From AC-32 sp963746155 (GTDB lineage: Bacteria > Actinomycetota > Thermoleophilia > Gaiellales > Gaiellaceae), in NCBI GenBank assembly GCA_963746155.1, contig CAVVAB010000012.1, positions 930,001-994,000 of the forward strand: a stretch of 64,000 bases of DNA. The letters run 5' to 3'. Position 1 is the stretch's first letter. Each line of letters starts with the position of its first letter. Under the pieces are notes generated by a model that was given only the letters and a program-made list of their open reading frames with translations, was not told the DNA's origin and searched no databases. The translations under genes and the position numbers were made by a program. Positions 42,788 to 52,474 of the stretch are shown piece by piece.

Positions 42788-44203
42788 GTGATCGACACCC
42801 TCCGGCTCACCGTGGAGGAGGCCGCCGGGATGCTCGAGCGCGGGGAGGTCTCCGCGGCCGAGCTGCACCGCGCCTACCTCGACGCGGTTGCGGAGCGGAA
42901 CGACGAGCTGAACGCCTACCTCTGCACGGTCGAGGACGGTGCAGAGGGGGCTAGCGGCGTCCCGATCGCCCTCAAGGACGTGGTCTCGACCAAGGGCGTC
43001 GAGACGACTGCCGGCTCGAAGATCCTGGCCGGGTACCGCCCGGTGTTCGACGCGACCGTCGCGACGCGTTGCAAGGAGGTGGGTCTTTCGCTTCTCGGCA
43101 AGACCAACATGGACGAGTTCGCGATGGGCTCGTCAACCGAGAACTCGGCCTACGGCGCGACCCGAAACCCCTGGGACCCGACTCGCGTTCCCGGCGGCTC
43201 CTCAGGCGGGTCGACTGCGGCCGTCGCCGCCGGCCTGGCGCCGTGGGCGCTCGGCTCGGACACCGGCGGCTCGATCAAGCAGCCGGCCGCGCTCTGCGGA
43301 GTCGTCGGCCTGCGCCCGACCTACGGCACGGTGTCCCGCTACGGGATCGTCGCCTTCGCCTCGAGCCTGGACCAGATCGGCCCGATCGCGAAGACCGTCC
43401 GCGACTGCGCGCTCCTGTACCGGATCATCGCCGGGCGCGACGCCAACGACACCACCACCGTCGAGCTGCCCGAGCCGGTCGAGCTCCCCGAGGCGGAGGA
43501 CCTCGAGGGCCTGCGCATCGGCGTGCCCGTGGAGCTGAACCAGGCGGAGGGGATCGAGCCGGGTGTCACCGCCGAGGTGGAGCGGGCGCTCGAGGTCGCC
43601 CGGGAGCTCGGCGCAGAGATCGGCGAGTGCAGCCTCCCGCGCTCGGTGGCGTTCGGCCTGCCCTGCTACTACCTGATCGCGCCCTCGGAGGCGTCCTCCA
43701 ACCTCGCCCGTTACGACGGCGTCCGCTACGGGCTCCGCTCCGAGATGAACGGCGACGTCCGCGCCATGTACGACCGCACGCGCCACGACGGGTTCGGCGA
43801 CGAGCCGAAGCGGCGGATCATGCTCGGCACCTACGCGCTGTCGGCCGGGTACTACGAGGCCTTCTACGGCCAGGCGCAGAAGGTTCGCACCGTCATCCGC
43901 GAGGAGCACGCAGCCGCGTTCGAGCGGTTCGACGTGCTCATCAGCCCGACGTCGCCGACCGTCGCGTTCGAGCTCGGGGCCCGCACGGCCGACCCGCTCG
44001 CGATGTACGCGGCGGACCTGCTCACGATCCCCTCGAACCTCGCCGGTCTGCCCGGGCTCTCGATCCCGTGCGGGCTCTCAGGCGGGCTACCGGTCGGCCT
44101 GCAGCTGATCGGTCGGCAGTTCTCTGAGAACCTCCTGTTCCGCGCCGGCAACGCCCTCGAGCGCGCAATCGGCTTCGACTTCGTCCCGGAGCGGTACAGG
44201 TGA
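42788..44203 (+). CDS. gatA: Asp-tRNA(Asn)/Glu-tRNA(Gln) amidotransferase subunit A
   Basis: 471-residue amidase-signature enzyme: Lys in PIALKDVV, cis-Ser and nucleophile Ser in GGSSGGSTAAVAAG and SDTGGSIKQPAAL. It liberates ammonia from glutamine for transamidation of mischarged tRNA. GTG start with GGGAG six bases upstream; stop overlaps gatB as GTGA. Confidence 0.97.
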   Translation: MIDTLRLTVEEAAGMLERGEVSAAELHRAYLDAVAERNDELNAYLCTVEDGAEGASGVPIALKDVVSTKGVETTAGSKILAGYRPVFDATVATRCKEVGLSLLGKTNMDEFAMGSSTENSAYGATRNPWDPTRVPGGSSGGSTAAVAAGLAPWALGSDTGGSIKQPAALCGVVGLRPTYGTVSRYGIVAFASSLDQIGPIAKTVRDCALLYRIIAGRDANDTTTVELPEPVELPEAEDLEGLRIGVPVELNQAEGIEPGVTAEVERALEVARELGAEIGECSLPRSVAFGLPCYYLIAPSEASSNLARYDGVRYGLRSEMNGDVRAMYDRTRHDGFGDEPKRRIMLGTYALSAGYYEAFYGQAQKVRTVIREEHAAAFERFDVLISPTSPTVAFELGARTADPLAMYAADLLTIPSNLAGLPGLSIPCGLSGGLPVGLQLIGRQFSENLLFRAGNALERAIGFDFVPERYR

Positions 44204-45606
44204 GCGTCAGCTGGGAGCCGGTCATCGGGCTCGAGATTCACGTTCACCTGAAGACGCAGACGAAGATGTTCTGCCGCTGCCGGGTCGCCTACTTCGAGCC
44301 GCCGAACACGCAGACGTGTCCGGTCTGCCTCGCGTTCCCGGGGTCGCTCCCGGTGCCGAATCGCAAGGCGGTCGAGTGGACGATCCGGCTCGGGCTGGCG
44401 CTCGGCTGCGAGATCGCCCCGCGCGCGGTCTTCCACCGCAAGAACTACTTCTACCCGGACAACCCCAAGGGCTACCAGATCTCCCAGTACGACGAGCCGC
44501 TCTGCGTGGGCGGCCGCGTGCTCGTGCCGGGGCCTGACGGCGACAGCGAGGTCGGGATCGTGCGTGCGCACCTCGAGGAGGACGCGGCCAAGACCGTCCA
44601 CGTGGGCGGGGCGGAGGGGCGGATCCACGGCTCCGAGAGCTCGCTCGTCGACTTCAACCGCGCGGGGACGCCGCTCGTCGAGATCGTGAGCGCGCCCGAC
44701 CTCCGCACGCCCGAGCAGGCCAAGCGATTCCTGCAGCTGCTCCGCCAGACGGTGGTCGAGCTCGGAATCTCCGACGCGGAGATGGAGAAGGGCTCGCTCC
44801 GCTTCGACGTCAACGTGTCGGTGCGGCCGGAAGGGTCGGACGAGCTGCGGACGCGGACCGAGCTGAAGAACATGAATTCGTTCAACTTCGCTGCGAAGGG
44901 GATCGAGCGCGAGATCCGGCGGCAGGTCGAGATCTACGAGTCCGGGGGCGAGGTCGTGCAGGAGACGCTGCACTTCGACCCGGGCAACGAGGCGGCGGCG
45001 CCGTTGCGCTCGAAGGAGGAGGCGCAGGATTACCGCTACTTCCCGGAGCCGGATCTGGTGCCGCTCGAGCCGGACCGCGAGCTGGTCGAGCGCCTGCGCG
45101 GCGACCTTCCGGAGGCGCCGTCGGCGCGGATCCGCCGGCTCGAGGCGGAGGTTGGCTTCGCCCTTGCCGAAGGCCTCGTCACGAGCGAGCGCGACGGCCT
45201 CTACTCGCGGATTCCGGGCGAACGGCAGGCGGTCGCAAACGTCGTCATGAACGAGCTCGCGGCGGCGGGCGTCGACCCGGACGCGGTGAAGGCCGACGAG
45301 CTCGGCAAGGTGATCGAGCGGCGGGAGGAGATTCCGCGGGCCGCGTTCACCGAGGCCCTCGCGGCGAGCGCCTCGCCGGACTTCGCCGCGGATCGGTATC
45401 TGGGGGAGACGGCGATCGCGGACGTGTCCGAACTCGACCCCGTGATCGAGCGGATCCTCAGCGAGAACGAGCAGCAGGTGGCTGCGTACCGCGGCGGGAA
45501 GGAGGGCCTGCTCGGCTTCTTCGTCGGCCAGGTGATGAAGGAGACGGGTGGCAAGGCGAACGCGAAGGTGGTCAACCAGCGCCTACAAGAGAAGCTGAGC
45601 GCCTAA
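44200..45606 (+). CDS. gatB: Asp-tRNA(Asn)/Glu-tRNA(Gln) amidotransferase subunit B
   Basis: 468 residues: N-terminal GLEIHVHLKTQTKMFC, zinc cysteines (FCRC ... TCPVC), cradle motif HRKNYFYPDNPKGYQISQYD, and the C-terminal GatB/YqeY tail ending GKANAKVVNQRLQEKL. Kinase/amidotransferase subunit that activates and amidates Glu- or Asp-tRNA. Its presence implies that GlnRS or AsnRS is absent. Confidence 0.97.
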   Translation: MSVSWEPVIGLEIHVHLKTQTKMFCRCRVAYFEPPNTQTCPVCLAFPGSLPVPNRKAVEWTIRLGLALGCEIAPRAVFHRKNYFYPDNPKGYQISQYDEPLCVGGRVLVPGPDGDSEVGIVRAHLEEDAAKTVHVGGAEGRIHGSESSLVDFNRAGTPLVEIVSAPDLRTPEQAKRFLQLLRQTVVELGISDAEMEKGSLRFDVNVSVRPEGSDELRTRTELKNMNSFNFAAKGIEREIRRQVEIYESGGEVVQETLHFDPGNEAAAPLRSKEEAQDYRYFPEPDLVPLEPDRELVERLRGDLPEAPSARIRRLEAEVGFALAEGLVTSERDGLYSRIPGERQAVANVVMNELAAAGVDPDAVKADELGKVIERREEIPRAAFTEALAASASPDFAADRYLGETAIADVSELDPVIERILSENEQQVAAYRGGKEGLLGFFVGQVMKETGGKANAKVVNQRLQEKLSA

Positions 45607-45660
45607 CCGCCTGCCAGGCGCGGACCCATCCCAAACCCCCTCCCACCCAAGGGGAGTGAA

Positions 45661-45707
45661 GACGGTAGCGGCACAAGGCGCGCGAGAGTGTCACGGGCTT
45701 GTGGCGG
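45661..45707 (+). repeat. dispersed 47-bp intergenic repeat, copy A
   Basis: 34 of 47 positions match copy B (56160-56206, opposite strand) without gaps; ends GACGGTA and TTGTGGCGG are identical. A CCCACCC/GGGG motif flanks both copies. Copy A overlaps the last codons of the downstream minus-strand gene. Confidence 0.5.
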
Positions 45708-46296
45708 ATGTGTGACGTTTCGTCTTCGGCCACAGCACGGTCACCGTCAACGTCGCGGCGAGCACGGAGCCGCTGAGGCCCAGCGCGAGATCTCCGAGCG
45801 TGTCGGTGTAGGCGGTCTGCAGCTCCGGCGAGTTGCGGATGAACGTGAAGTACTCCGCGAACTCCCACAGCACCGCTGTCACCGACCCGAACCCGACTGC
45901 GAGACCGAACGTCTCCCAGCGGCCGACCGGCAGTCGGATGAGCAACTGCCCGAACGCGGCCACCAGGATTGCCCAGTTGACGAAGTGATTCGCGTCATCC
46001 CAGTGGTCGATCGTGTCGTAGAAGTTGGCGGCGTTTCCGGCGACGTCGATCAGGAACGGCAGGGTGAGCAGGATGTCCATCGCAAACGGGTATGCCCCGC
46101 GTGCTCGGCCGCTGCGTCCACGCAGCCACCACACCACCGGCACGATCAGCGCCGCGAGTGGATACAGGATCGCTCGGGCGAGGATCGCCTTGCCGTGGAA
46201 CTGGGGGAGATCGGGTCGCGCGAGTGCAAACAGCAGCAGCCCGACCAGCAGCGCCTTCAGGGCCAGATCAAGCCACAGCGCGAAACGCCGCTCCAC
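45691..46296 (-). CDS. integral membrane protein, DUF2238/YjdF-like
   Basis: 201 residues with about six hydrophobic helices (ALKALLVGLLLFALA, LYPLAALIVPVVWWL, ILLTLPFLIDVAG, FVNWAILVAAFGQLLI, GFGSVTAVLWEFAEY, LGDLALGLSGSVLAA). The polar motifs DHWDDANHFVNW and LWEFAEYF, with conserved His/Asp/Glu inside the membrane, resemble DUF2238 proteins. Function unknown. Confidence 0.75.
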   Translation of the reverse strand: MERRFALWLDLALKALLVGLLLFALARPDLPQFHGKAILARAILYPLAALIVPVVWWLRGRSGRARGAYPFAMDILLTLPFLIDVAGNAANFYDTIDHWDDANHFVNWAILVAAFGQLLIRLPVGRWETFGLAVGFGSVTAVLWEFAEYFTFIRNSPELQTAYTDTLGDLALGLSGSVLAATLTVTVLWPKTKRHTSATSP

Positions 46297-46424
46297 TGGG
46301 GCGATTCTGACGTCATGTGCTCATCAGCGCGAGCCCTCGAGGGCTGTGGACACCCGCCTCACTGACCCCACCCAGCCGGGGGGAATTACCCCAAATGCCG
46401 CTGGAAATTGCCGACAATGGGGCC

Positions 46425-47288
46425 ATGGGCACCTGCCGCCCCAGGTCCCTCGCGTTCCTCGTTGTACTCGCGGCGCTCGTCTTCGCACCGCACGCCGCGG
46501 CGCACAGCGCGGGCGTTGCCGCGCTCCAGGTCGCGCTGCACAACCGTGGCCTCTACCACGGCACGATCGACGGCGTCCGCGGGCCCGCGACCGCCAAGGC
46601 CGTGATGCGGTTCCAGCGCCGCGTCGGCCTCCCCGTCGACGGGGTCGTGGGACCGAAGACGCGCCGCGCGCTCGGACGGTACGGCCGCCACCTCCTCGGC
46701 AGCCGCCCACTCACGCGCGGGAACGTCGGCTGGGACGTCGCCGCGCTTCAGTTCATGCTCGCCTGGCACGGCTTCCCCTCGGCGACGTTCGACGGCGGCC
46801 TGGGCGTGCGGACCGAGACCGCTCTGCGCCGCTTCCAGCGCTGGTCGGGGCTCCCAGTCGACGGCGTAGCCGGCCCGGCGACGTTCGCGGCGCTCCGCAA
46901 GGCGCCCGCGCGCTGTCCGCTTTCGCTCGCCTGGCCGGTTCAGGCGCCGGTCGGCGACGGCTTCGGGCCTCGCGGCGCGCGGTTCCACGCGGGCGTCGAC
47001 CTGCTGGCGGATCGCGGCACCGACGTGCAGGCGGCAGCGCCGGGCCGCGTCACCTTCGCGGGATACGCGTTCGGCGGGTGGGGACGGCTCGTCGTCGTCG
47101 CGCACGACGACGGCGTCCGGACGATGTACGCGCACCTGTCGGTCGTCGGCGTGCGTCTCGGCGAGACCGTGTCGACCGGCTCGGTGCTCGGCCAGGTCGG
47201 CGCAACCGGCGACGCGACCGGCCCGCATCTGCACTTCGAGGTCCGCGTCCGCGGCGCCGCGGTCGACCCGCTCAGCGCACTCCCGTAA
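46425..47288 (+). CDS. secreted M23 peptidase with two peptidoglycan-binding domains
   Basis: 287 residues: signal peptide (LAFLVVLAALVFAPHAAA), two PG_binding_1 repeats (VAALQVALHNRGLYHG ... FQRRVGLPVDGVVGPKT and VAALQFMLAWHGF ... FQRWSGLPVDGVAGPAT), then an M23 domain with HAGVD and HLHFE zinc motifs. It hydrolyses peptidoglycan cross-links outside the cell, probably for growth or division. ATG 46425 was chosen to give a normal signal; ATG 46395 adds ten residues. Confidence 0.92.
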   Translation: MGTCRPRSLAFLVVLAALVFAPHAAAHSAGVAALQVALHNRGLYHGTIDGVRGPATAKAVMRFQRRVGLPVDGVVGPKTRRALGRYGRHLLGSRPLTRGNVGWDVAALQFMLAWHGFPSATFDGGLGVRTETALRRFQRWSGLPVDGVAGPATFAALRKAPARCPLSLAWPVQAPVGDGFGPRGARFHAGVDLLADRGTDVQAAAPGRVTFAGYAFGGWGRLVVVAHDDGVRTMYAHLSVVGVRLGETVSTGSVLGQVGATGDATGPHLHFEVRVRGAAVDPLSALP

Positions 47289-47315
47289 CCCCAGTCTGTA
47301 GTCTCGCGCCGCGAG

Positions 47316-49733
47316 ATGGGGTTCAGAGTCGGAGGATTCGTACTGTGCGCGCTTGCGGCGACGCTGCTCGCCTCATCCTCGCCTGCCGCGCAGCAGCGCG
47401 ACTACGCCCTGATCGCGCGCAACATCCTCCCGCCCGGGGAGTCGGGCAACGCAGGCCCGCACGCCGTCGACCAGGAGAAGCTCTACGACGCGCTCACACG
47501 GCTGCGCGGCAATGTGACCGCCAAGACGCTGAGCCACCTGTACAAGCCGGAGACGCTCGGCGCGGTCGGCAAGACGAAGCGCGAGCCGGTGCCGCGCGCA
47601 GGCGTCCGCATCCTGCGCGACGCGTGGGGCGTCGCGCACGTCTACGGCAAGACCTCCGCCGACACGGAGTGGGGCGCCGGCTGGGTGACGGCCGAGGACC
47701 GCTGGCTGATCCTGCAGCTGATCCGCGGGCCTGGCCGCGTGACCGCCCTCGACGGCCCGCCGTACGACCAGAGCCGCGAGTTCGTCCCGAGCAAGGCGAC
47801 CGAGAACGCGCTCGCGACGCAGCTCAAGCTCGCGAAGAGCATGGGCAAGAAGGGGCGGGAGATCATTCGGGACGTCGACGCCTACACCGCCGGCATCAAC
47901 GCCAACTTCACCAAGAACCACCCGGGGATCAAGCTCTGGACCCGGAACGACACGATCGCGGCAGCGGCGGTTCTCGCCGGCCAGTACGGCGTGGGCGGAG
48001 GCGACGAGGCCCGTCGCGCCGAGCTCCTCGCAGAGCTTCAGGCCGAGCTCGGGCCGACGCAGGGCCGCGACGTCTGGAACGACCTGCGCGAGCAGCAGGA
48101 CCCGGAGACGCCGCCGACGGCGACGCGCAGCTTCCCGTACGGAGCGAGCACGAGCGAGGACGGCAACGTGGCGCTCGACGCGGGCAGCCTCGGCAAGTCG
48201 GTCGAGCGGGCGGGCGCGGCGCAGGAGGCGGAGCGCGGGAACATGAGCAACGCGATCCTCGTCACCGGGAAGCGCTCGACCACGCGCCACCCGATCTTCG
48301 TTGCCGGCCCTCAGGTCGGCTACTTCTACCCCGCCTTCTTCCTCGAGCTCGACCTCCACGGCGGCGGCTTCAACGCCCGCGGGGCCGTCTTCCCCGGCGT
48401 TCCCTGGATCGTGATCGGCCGGGGCCCGGACTACGCGTGGAGCGCAACGACGTCGAACTCGGACATCGTCGACCAGTACGCGGAGATTCTCTGCGGCGGC
48501 GACGACTCGCACTACATCTACAAGGGCGAGTGCCGGGAGATGGGCACGTTCGACGCGGGCGTCGTCAAGGGCACGCCCGACTACCAGATGATCTTCCGGA
48601 CGACCGTGCACGGCCCGGTGATCGGCTACGCGCAGTCCGGGGCACAGAAGATCGCCATCTCGGTGAAGCGCTCGACGCACGGCCGCGAGTTGATCAGCGG
48701 CCGCGCGTTCGAGGACCTGAACAAGGCGCGCGTCCACTCGGCCAAGCAGTTCACGCAGGTGATGAACCAGGTCGAGTTCGGCTTCAACTGGACCTACGTC
48801 GACAACCGGGACATCGCCTACTTCTCCTCCGGCCGGCTCCCGATCCGGCCCGCGAGCGTCGACCTCGGGCTGCCGACCAACGGCGACGGCGACTACGAGT
48901 GGCGCGGCTTCCTCTCGCAGAAGGCCCACCCGCAGGCGATCAACCCGTCCGGAGGCGTGCTCGTCAACTGGAACAACAAGCCGGCGCACGGGTTCGCCGC
49001 CGCCGACGACCACTGGTCGTACGGATCGCTCCAGCGTGTGCAGCTTCTCTCGGACGCGCTCGCGGGAATCGGGAAGTACTCGCCCGCGTCCGTTGTCGCC
49101 GCGATGAACACGGCGGCGACGCAGGACTTCCGCGTGCTCAAGGTGCTGCCGTCGGTCGCGGCGGTGCTCGCCGGGACGACCGCGCCGAGCGCGCGCGACC
49201 AGCAGATGCTCGACCTGCTCGAGAGCTGGCGCTCGTCGGGCGGAAGCCGGCTCGACCTCGACCTCGACGGCAAGATCGACGAGCCGGGCGCGGCGATCAT
49301 GGACGCCGTCTGGCCGCGGATCGCACGCGCGGTGATGAGCCCCGTCCTCGGGCCTGCGCTGCCCGAACTCGAGGCGCTTCAGCCGCTCGACGACCCGGCC
49401 AACGACCAGGGCTCCGCCTACGACAGCGGCTGGTATGGCTACGTCGACAAGGATCTCCGCTCGCTCATGGGCCGCAGCGTCAAGGGTGCGTTCACCCAGA
49501 AGTACTGCGGCGCGGGCGACCTCGCCACCTGCCAGGGCTCGCTCTGGGCGGCGATCGACGCGGCCGGCGACGAGCTCGAGGCGGGGCAGGGGGCCGACCC
49601 GACCGCGTGGCGCGCCGACGCGACCGGCGAGCGCATCCGCTTCTCCGGAGGCCTGCTCGCGGACACGATGCGCTGGACGAACCGGCCGACGTTCCAGCAG
49701 GTGATCAGCTTCGCCCGGCACCGCCCTCGCTAG
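47316..49733 (+). CDS. penicillin acylase family protein (S45 Ntn-hydrolase)
   Basis: 805 residues with a signal peptide (GFVLCALAATLLASSSPAAA-like). The alpha-chain motif DAWGVAHVYG ... WGAGWVTAEDRWLI is followed by a spacer and the new N-terminus GNMSNAILV, where Ser311 would be the nucleophile after autocleavage. Further motifs: GPQVGYFYPAFFLELDLHG, WIVIGRGPDYAWSATTS and HGPVIGY. Relatives deacylate penicillins, acyl-homoserine lactones or other amides; the natural substrate here is unknown. Confidence 0.9.
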   Translation: MGFRVGGFVLCALAATLLASSSPAAQQRDYALIARNILPPGESGNAGPHAVDQEKLYDALTRLRGNVTAKTLSHLYKPETLGAVGKTKREPVPRAGVRILRDAWGVAHVYGKTSADTEWGAGWVTAEDRWLILQLIRGPGRVTALDGPPYDQSREFVPSKATENALATQLKLAKSMGKKGREIIRDVDAYTAGINANFTKNHPGIKLWTRNDTIAAAAVLAGQYGVGGGDEARRAELLAELQAELGPTQGRDVWNDLREQQDPETPPTATRSFPYGASTSEDGNVALDAGSLGKSVERAGAAQEAERGNMSNAILVTGKRSTTRHPIFVAGPQVGYFYPAFFLELDLHGGGFNARGAVFPGVPWIVIGRGPDYAWSATTSNSDIVDQYAEILCGGDDSHYIYKGECREMGTFDAGVVKGTPDYQMIFRTTVHGPVIGYAQSGAQKIAISVKRSTHGRELISGRAFEDLNKARVHSAKQFTQVMNQVEFGFNWTYVDNRDIAYFSSGRLPIRPASVDLGLPTNGDGDYEWRGFLSQKAHPQAINPSGGVLVNWNNKPAHGFAAADDHWSYGSLQRVQLLSDALAGIGKYSPASVVAAMNTAATQDFRVLKVLPSVAAVLAGTTAPSARDQQMLDLLESWRSSGGSRLDLDLDGKIDEPGAAIMDAVWPRIARAVMSPVLGPALPELEALQPLDDPANDQGSAYDSGWYGYVDKDLRSLMGRSVKGAFTQKYCGAGDLATCQGSLWAAIDAAGDELEAGQGADPTAWRADATGERIRFSGGLLADTMRWTNRPTFQQVISFARHRPR

Positions 49734-49750
49734 CTAGTACCCTCGGGTCA

Positions 49751-50900
49751 GTGGCGCAGAAGCGGTACCTGATGACGCCGGGCCCGACGCCCGTGCCGCC
49801 CGAGGTCTCGGCGGCGATCGGCCAGCCCGTCGTCCACCACCGCGGGCCCGACTTCAAGAAGGTCTACGCCGAGTGCCTCGACAGGCTGCGCGAGGTCTTC
49901 CGCACCCGGTCCGACGTGCTGGTCTTCGGCGGCTCCGGAACGGGGGCGCTGGAGTCGGCCGTCGCGAACATCTGCTCGCCGGGACGAGCGGGTGCTGGTC
50001 GTCTCCGCCGGCTACTTCGGCGAGCGGTGGGCGGCGATCGCGAACGCGTACGGCGCAGAGGTCGACCATCTGCGCTACGCGTGGAGCGAGATCCCTGCGC
50101 CGGAGGACGTCGCCGCCCGCCTGCGCGAGCGCGAGGCGACGGCCGTCTTCCTGACGCACTCCGAGACCTCGACCGGGGTCGTGATCGACCTGCAGAGCTT
50201 CGCGGCGAGCGTCCGCGAGGGCGGCGCGCTCAGCGTCGTGGACGCCGTCTCGAGCCTCGGCGCCGTGCCGCTCGAGACCGACGCATGGGGCATCGACGTC
50301 GTGGCCACCGGCTCGCAGAAGGCGCTGATGACGCCGCCCGGGCTGGCGATGGTCGCGGCCTCGCAGGGCGCGTGGGAGAAGAGCGCGTCCGCGACCTCGC
50401 CGCGCTACTACTGGGACTGGGCGCGGACGAGCAAGGGCCAGGAGACGCTCGACCCGCCGTTCACGCCGCCGGTCTCGCTCGTCGCCGGGCTCAACGTCGC
50501 GCTCGGGATGCTCCTGGACGAGGGCCTCGAGAGCGTCTTCGAGCGCCATGTCCGGCTCGGCCGCGCCTGCCGCGAAGGCGCGAAGGCGATGGGGCTCGAG
50601 CTCTTCTCGCCCGACGACGACAGCGCGGTCGTCCTGACCGCGGTCCGCGCGCCGGACGGCATCGACTCGGGCGAGCTCGTCCTGCTGCTTCGCGACCGGC
50701 ACGGGGTCACGCTCGCGCCGGGCCAGGGCGAGCTGAAAGGGAAGGTCTTCCGCATCGGCCACATCGGCTACTACGACGTGTTCGACATCACGACCGCGCT
50801 CGCCGCGGTCGAGCTGGCGCTGGTCGAGCTCGGCGCCGACGTCGAGCGTGGGGTTGCCGTCACGCGCGCGCTCGAGGCCTTCGAGCACACACCGGTGTGA
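49751..50900 (+). CDS. class V aminotransferase, serine-pyruvate/alanine-glyoxylate type (frameshifted in this sequence)
   Basis: About 382 residues after correction: MTPGPTPVPPEVSAA, FGGSGTGALESAVANICSP, then VLVVSAGYFGERWAAIA in the next frame. One extra G in GGG 49981-49983 accounts for the break. PLP-binding Lys lies in ATGSQKALMTPPG. It sits directly before serA (GTGA overlap), so it is likely the transaminase making phosphoserine or serine, or feeding glyoxylate metabolism. GTG start 7 nt after TACCCT. Confidence 0.9.
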
Positions 50901-52474
50901 GCAAGGCGCGGGTCCTCGTCCGGGAGCCGATCGCCGAGGCGGGGATCGACCTCCTCCGCGAGCGCTTCGACGTCGACGTGGACTCGAACGGCGATCTCGC
51001 CGAGCGCATCGGCGACTACGACGCGATCGTGATCCGCTCCGCGACGAAGCTCACCGGCGACCTGATCGACCGCGCCGAGCGTCTCAAGGTGATCGGCCGC
51101 GCGGGCGTGGGGGTCGACAACGTGGACGTCGCCGCAGCAACCAGGCGCGGGATCGTGGTCGCGAACGCGCCCGAGTCGACGGTCACCTCGGCCGCCGAGC
51201 ACACGATCGGGCTGCTGGCGGCCCTCGCACGCAGCATCCCGCAGGCCCACGCGGCGCTCAAGCAGGGCATCTGGGAGCGCTCGGCGTGGGGCGGGGTCGA
51301 GCTCGAGGGAAAGACGCTCGTGGTCCTCGGGTTCGGGCGCATCGGGCAGCAGGTCGCGCGCCGCGCGCTCGGCCTCGGGATGCGCGTCGTCGCGTACGAC
51401 CCGTTCGTTGCCAAGGAGCGCTTCCGCGAGCTCGGCGTCGACCGCGCCGAGACCGAGGACGAGGCACTTGCCGCCGCCGAGTTCGTAACCCTGCACCTTC
51501 CGCTCACCGAGGAAACGCAGGGCTACCTGGGCCGCGAGGCGATCGACAGGCTTCCCGACGGCGCGCGCCTGATCAACGCCGCCCGGGGCGAGCTCGTCGA
51601 CGAGGAGGCGCTCGTCGAGGCGCTGCGCTCGGGCAAGGTCGCGGCCGCCGCGCTCGACGTCTTCTCCGAGGAACCGTACTCCGGTCCGCTGCTCGACCTC
51701 GACAACGTCGTCGTCACGCCGCACCTCGCGGCCTCGACCGAGGAGGCGCAGGACCGCGCCGGGGTGATCGTCGCCGAGCAGGTCGCCGCCGCGCTCGAGG
51801 GTGCCGTCGTGACGAACGCCGTCAACATCCCCTCGATCCGCGCCGAGGATCTCGAGCTCCTCGGGCCGTACATCCCGCTCGCGGCGAAGCTCGGGCGCCT
51901 GACGATGGAGCTGGCCGGGGGGCGCGCCGAGCAGATCACGCTCTCGTACCACGGCTCCCTCGCCGGCTACGACACGCGCCTGCTCACGGTCGCCGCGCTG
52001 AACGGCGCGTTCCAGGGTCGGGCCGAGGGGCCCGTCAACTACGTGAACGCCCCGCTGGTAGCGGCCGAGCGCGGGATCGAGGTGCTCGAGGAGAGCCGCC
52101 GAGCGAGCCGCGACTTCACGAACCTCGTCCAGGTCGAGGTCCGCTCGAACGGCGAGCGGATCCGGGCCACCGGGACGACGATCGGCAACGAGAATCGCCA
52201 CTGGCTCGTGAGCGCGCTCGGCTTCGAGCTCGAGATGGAGCTCGCGCCGCTGATGGTGTTCTTCCGCTACGACGACGTGCCCGGGGTGATCGGGCGCGTC
52301 GGCACGCTCTTCGGCGAGGCGGGCGTCAACATCGCGAACATGGCCGTCTCCCGCACGCGGCGTGGAGGCAAGGCGCTGATGGCGCTGTCCCTCGACACCG
52401 AGCCGCCGCCGGAGGTGGTCGAGAGCTTCCGCGCGCAAGGCTTCGACGACGCGCGTGTGATTTCGCTGGCCTGA
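50897..52474 (+). CDS. serA: D-3-phosphoglycerate dehydrogenase
   Basis: 525 residues, type I (long) SerA: nucleotide loop LGFGRIGQQVARRA, catalytic Arg in VIGRAGVGVDNVD, Glu/His in LDVFSEEPYSG and VVTPHLAAST, an intervening ASB domain and a C-terminal ACT domain (VPGVIGRVGTLFGEAGVNI) for serine feedback. First step of serine synthesis. The stop overlaps the next gene as TGATG. Confidence 0.97.
   Translation: MSKARVLVREPIAEAGIDLLRERFDVDVDSNGDLAERIGDYDAIVIRSATKLTGDLIDRAERLKVIGRAGVGVDNVDVAAATRRGIVVANAPESTVTSAAEHTIGLLAALARSIPQAHAALKQGIWERSAWGGVELEGKTLVVLGFGRIGQQVARRALGLGMRVVAYDPFVAKERFRELGVDRAETEDEALAAAEFVTLHLPLTEETQGYLGREAIDRLPDGARLINAARGELVDEEALVEALRSGKVAAAALDVFSEEPYSGPLLDLDNVVVTPHLAASTEEAQDRAGVIVAEQVAAALEGAVVTNAVNIPSIRAEDLELLGPYIPLAAKLGRLTMELAGGRAEQITLSYHGSLAGYDTRLLTVAALNGAFQGRAEGPVNYVNAPLVAAERGIEVLEESRRASRDFTNLVQVEVRSNGERIRATGTTIGNENRHWLVSALGFELEMELAPLMVFFRYDDVPGVIGRVGTLFGEAGVNIANMAVSRTRRGGKALMALSLDTEPPPEVVESFRAQGFDDARVISLA

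Noticed and set aside
47373..49721. 782-codon minus-strand frame opposite the penicillin acylase gene
   Set aside because: Antisense shadow; the plus strand has clear catalytic motifs.
46025..52474. A 2149-codon open frame on the plus strand
   Set aside because: It is an antisense or off-frame reading through several real genes that finally merges with the true aminotransferase and SerA frame; its first 1200 residues are Arg/Pro-rich and domain-free.
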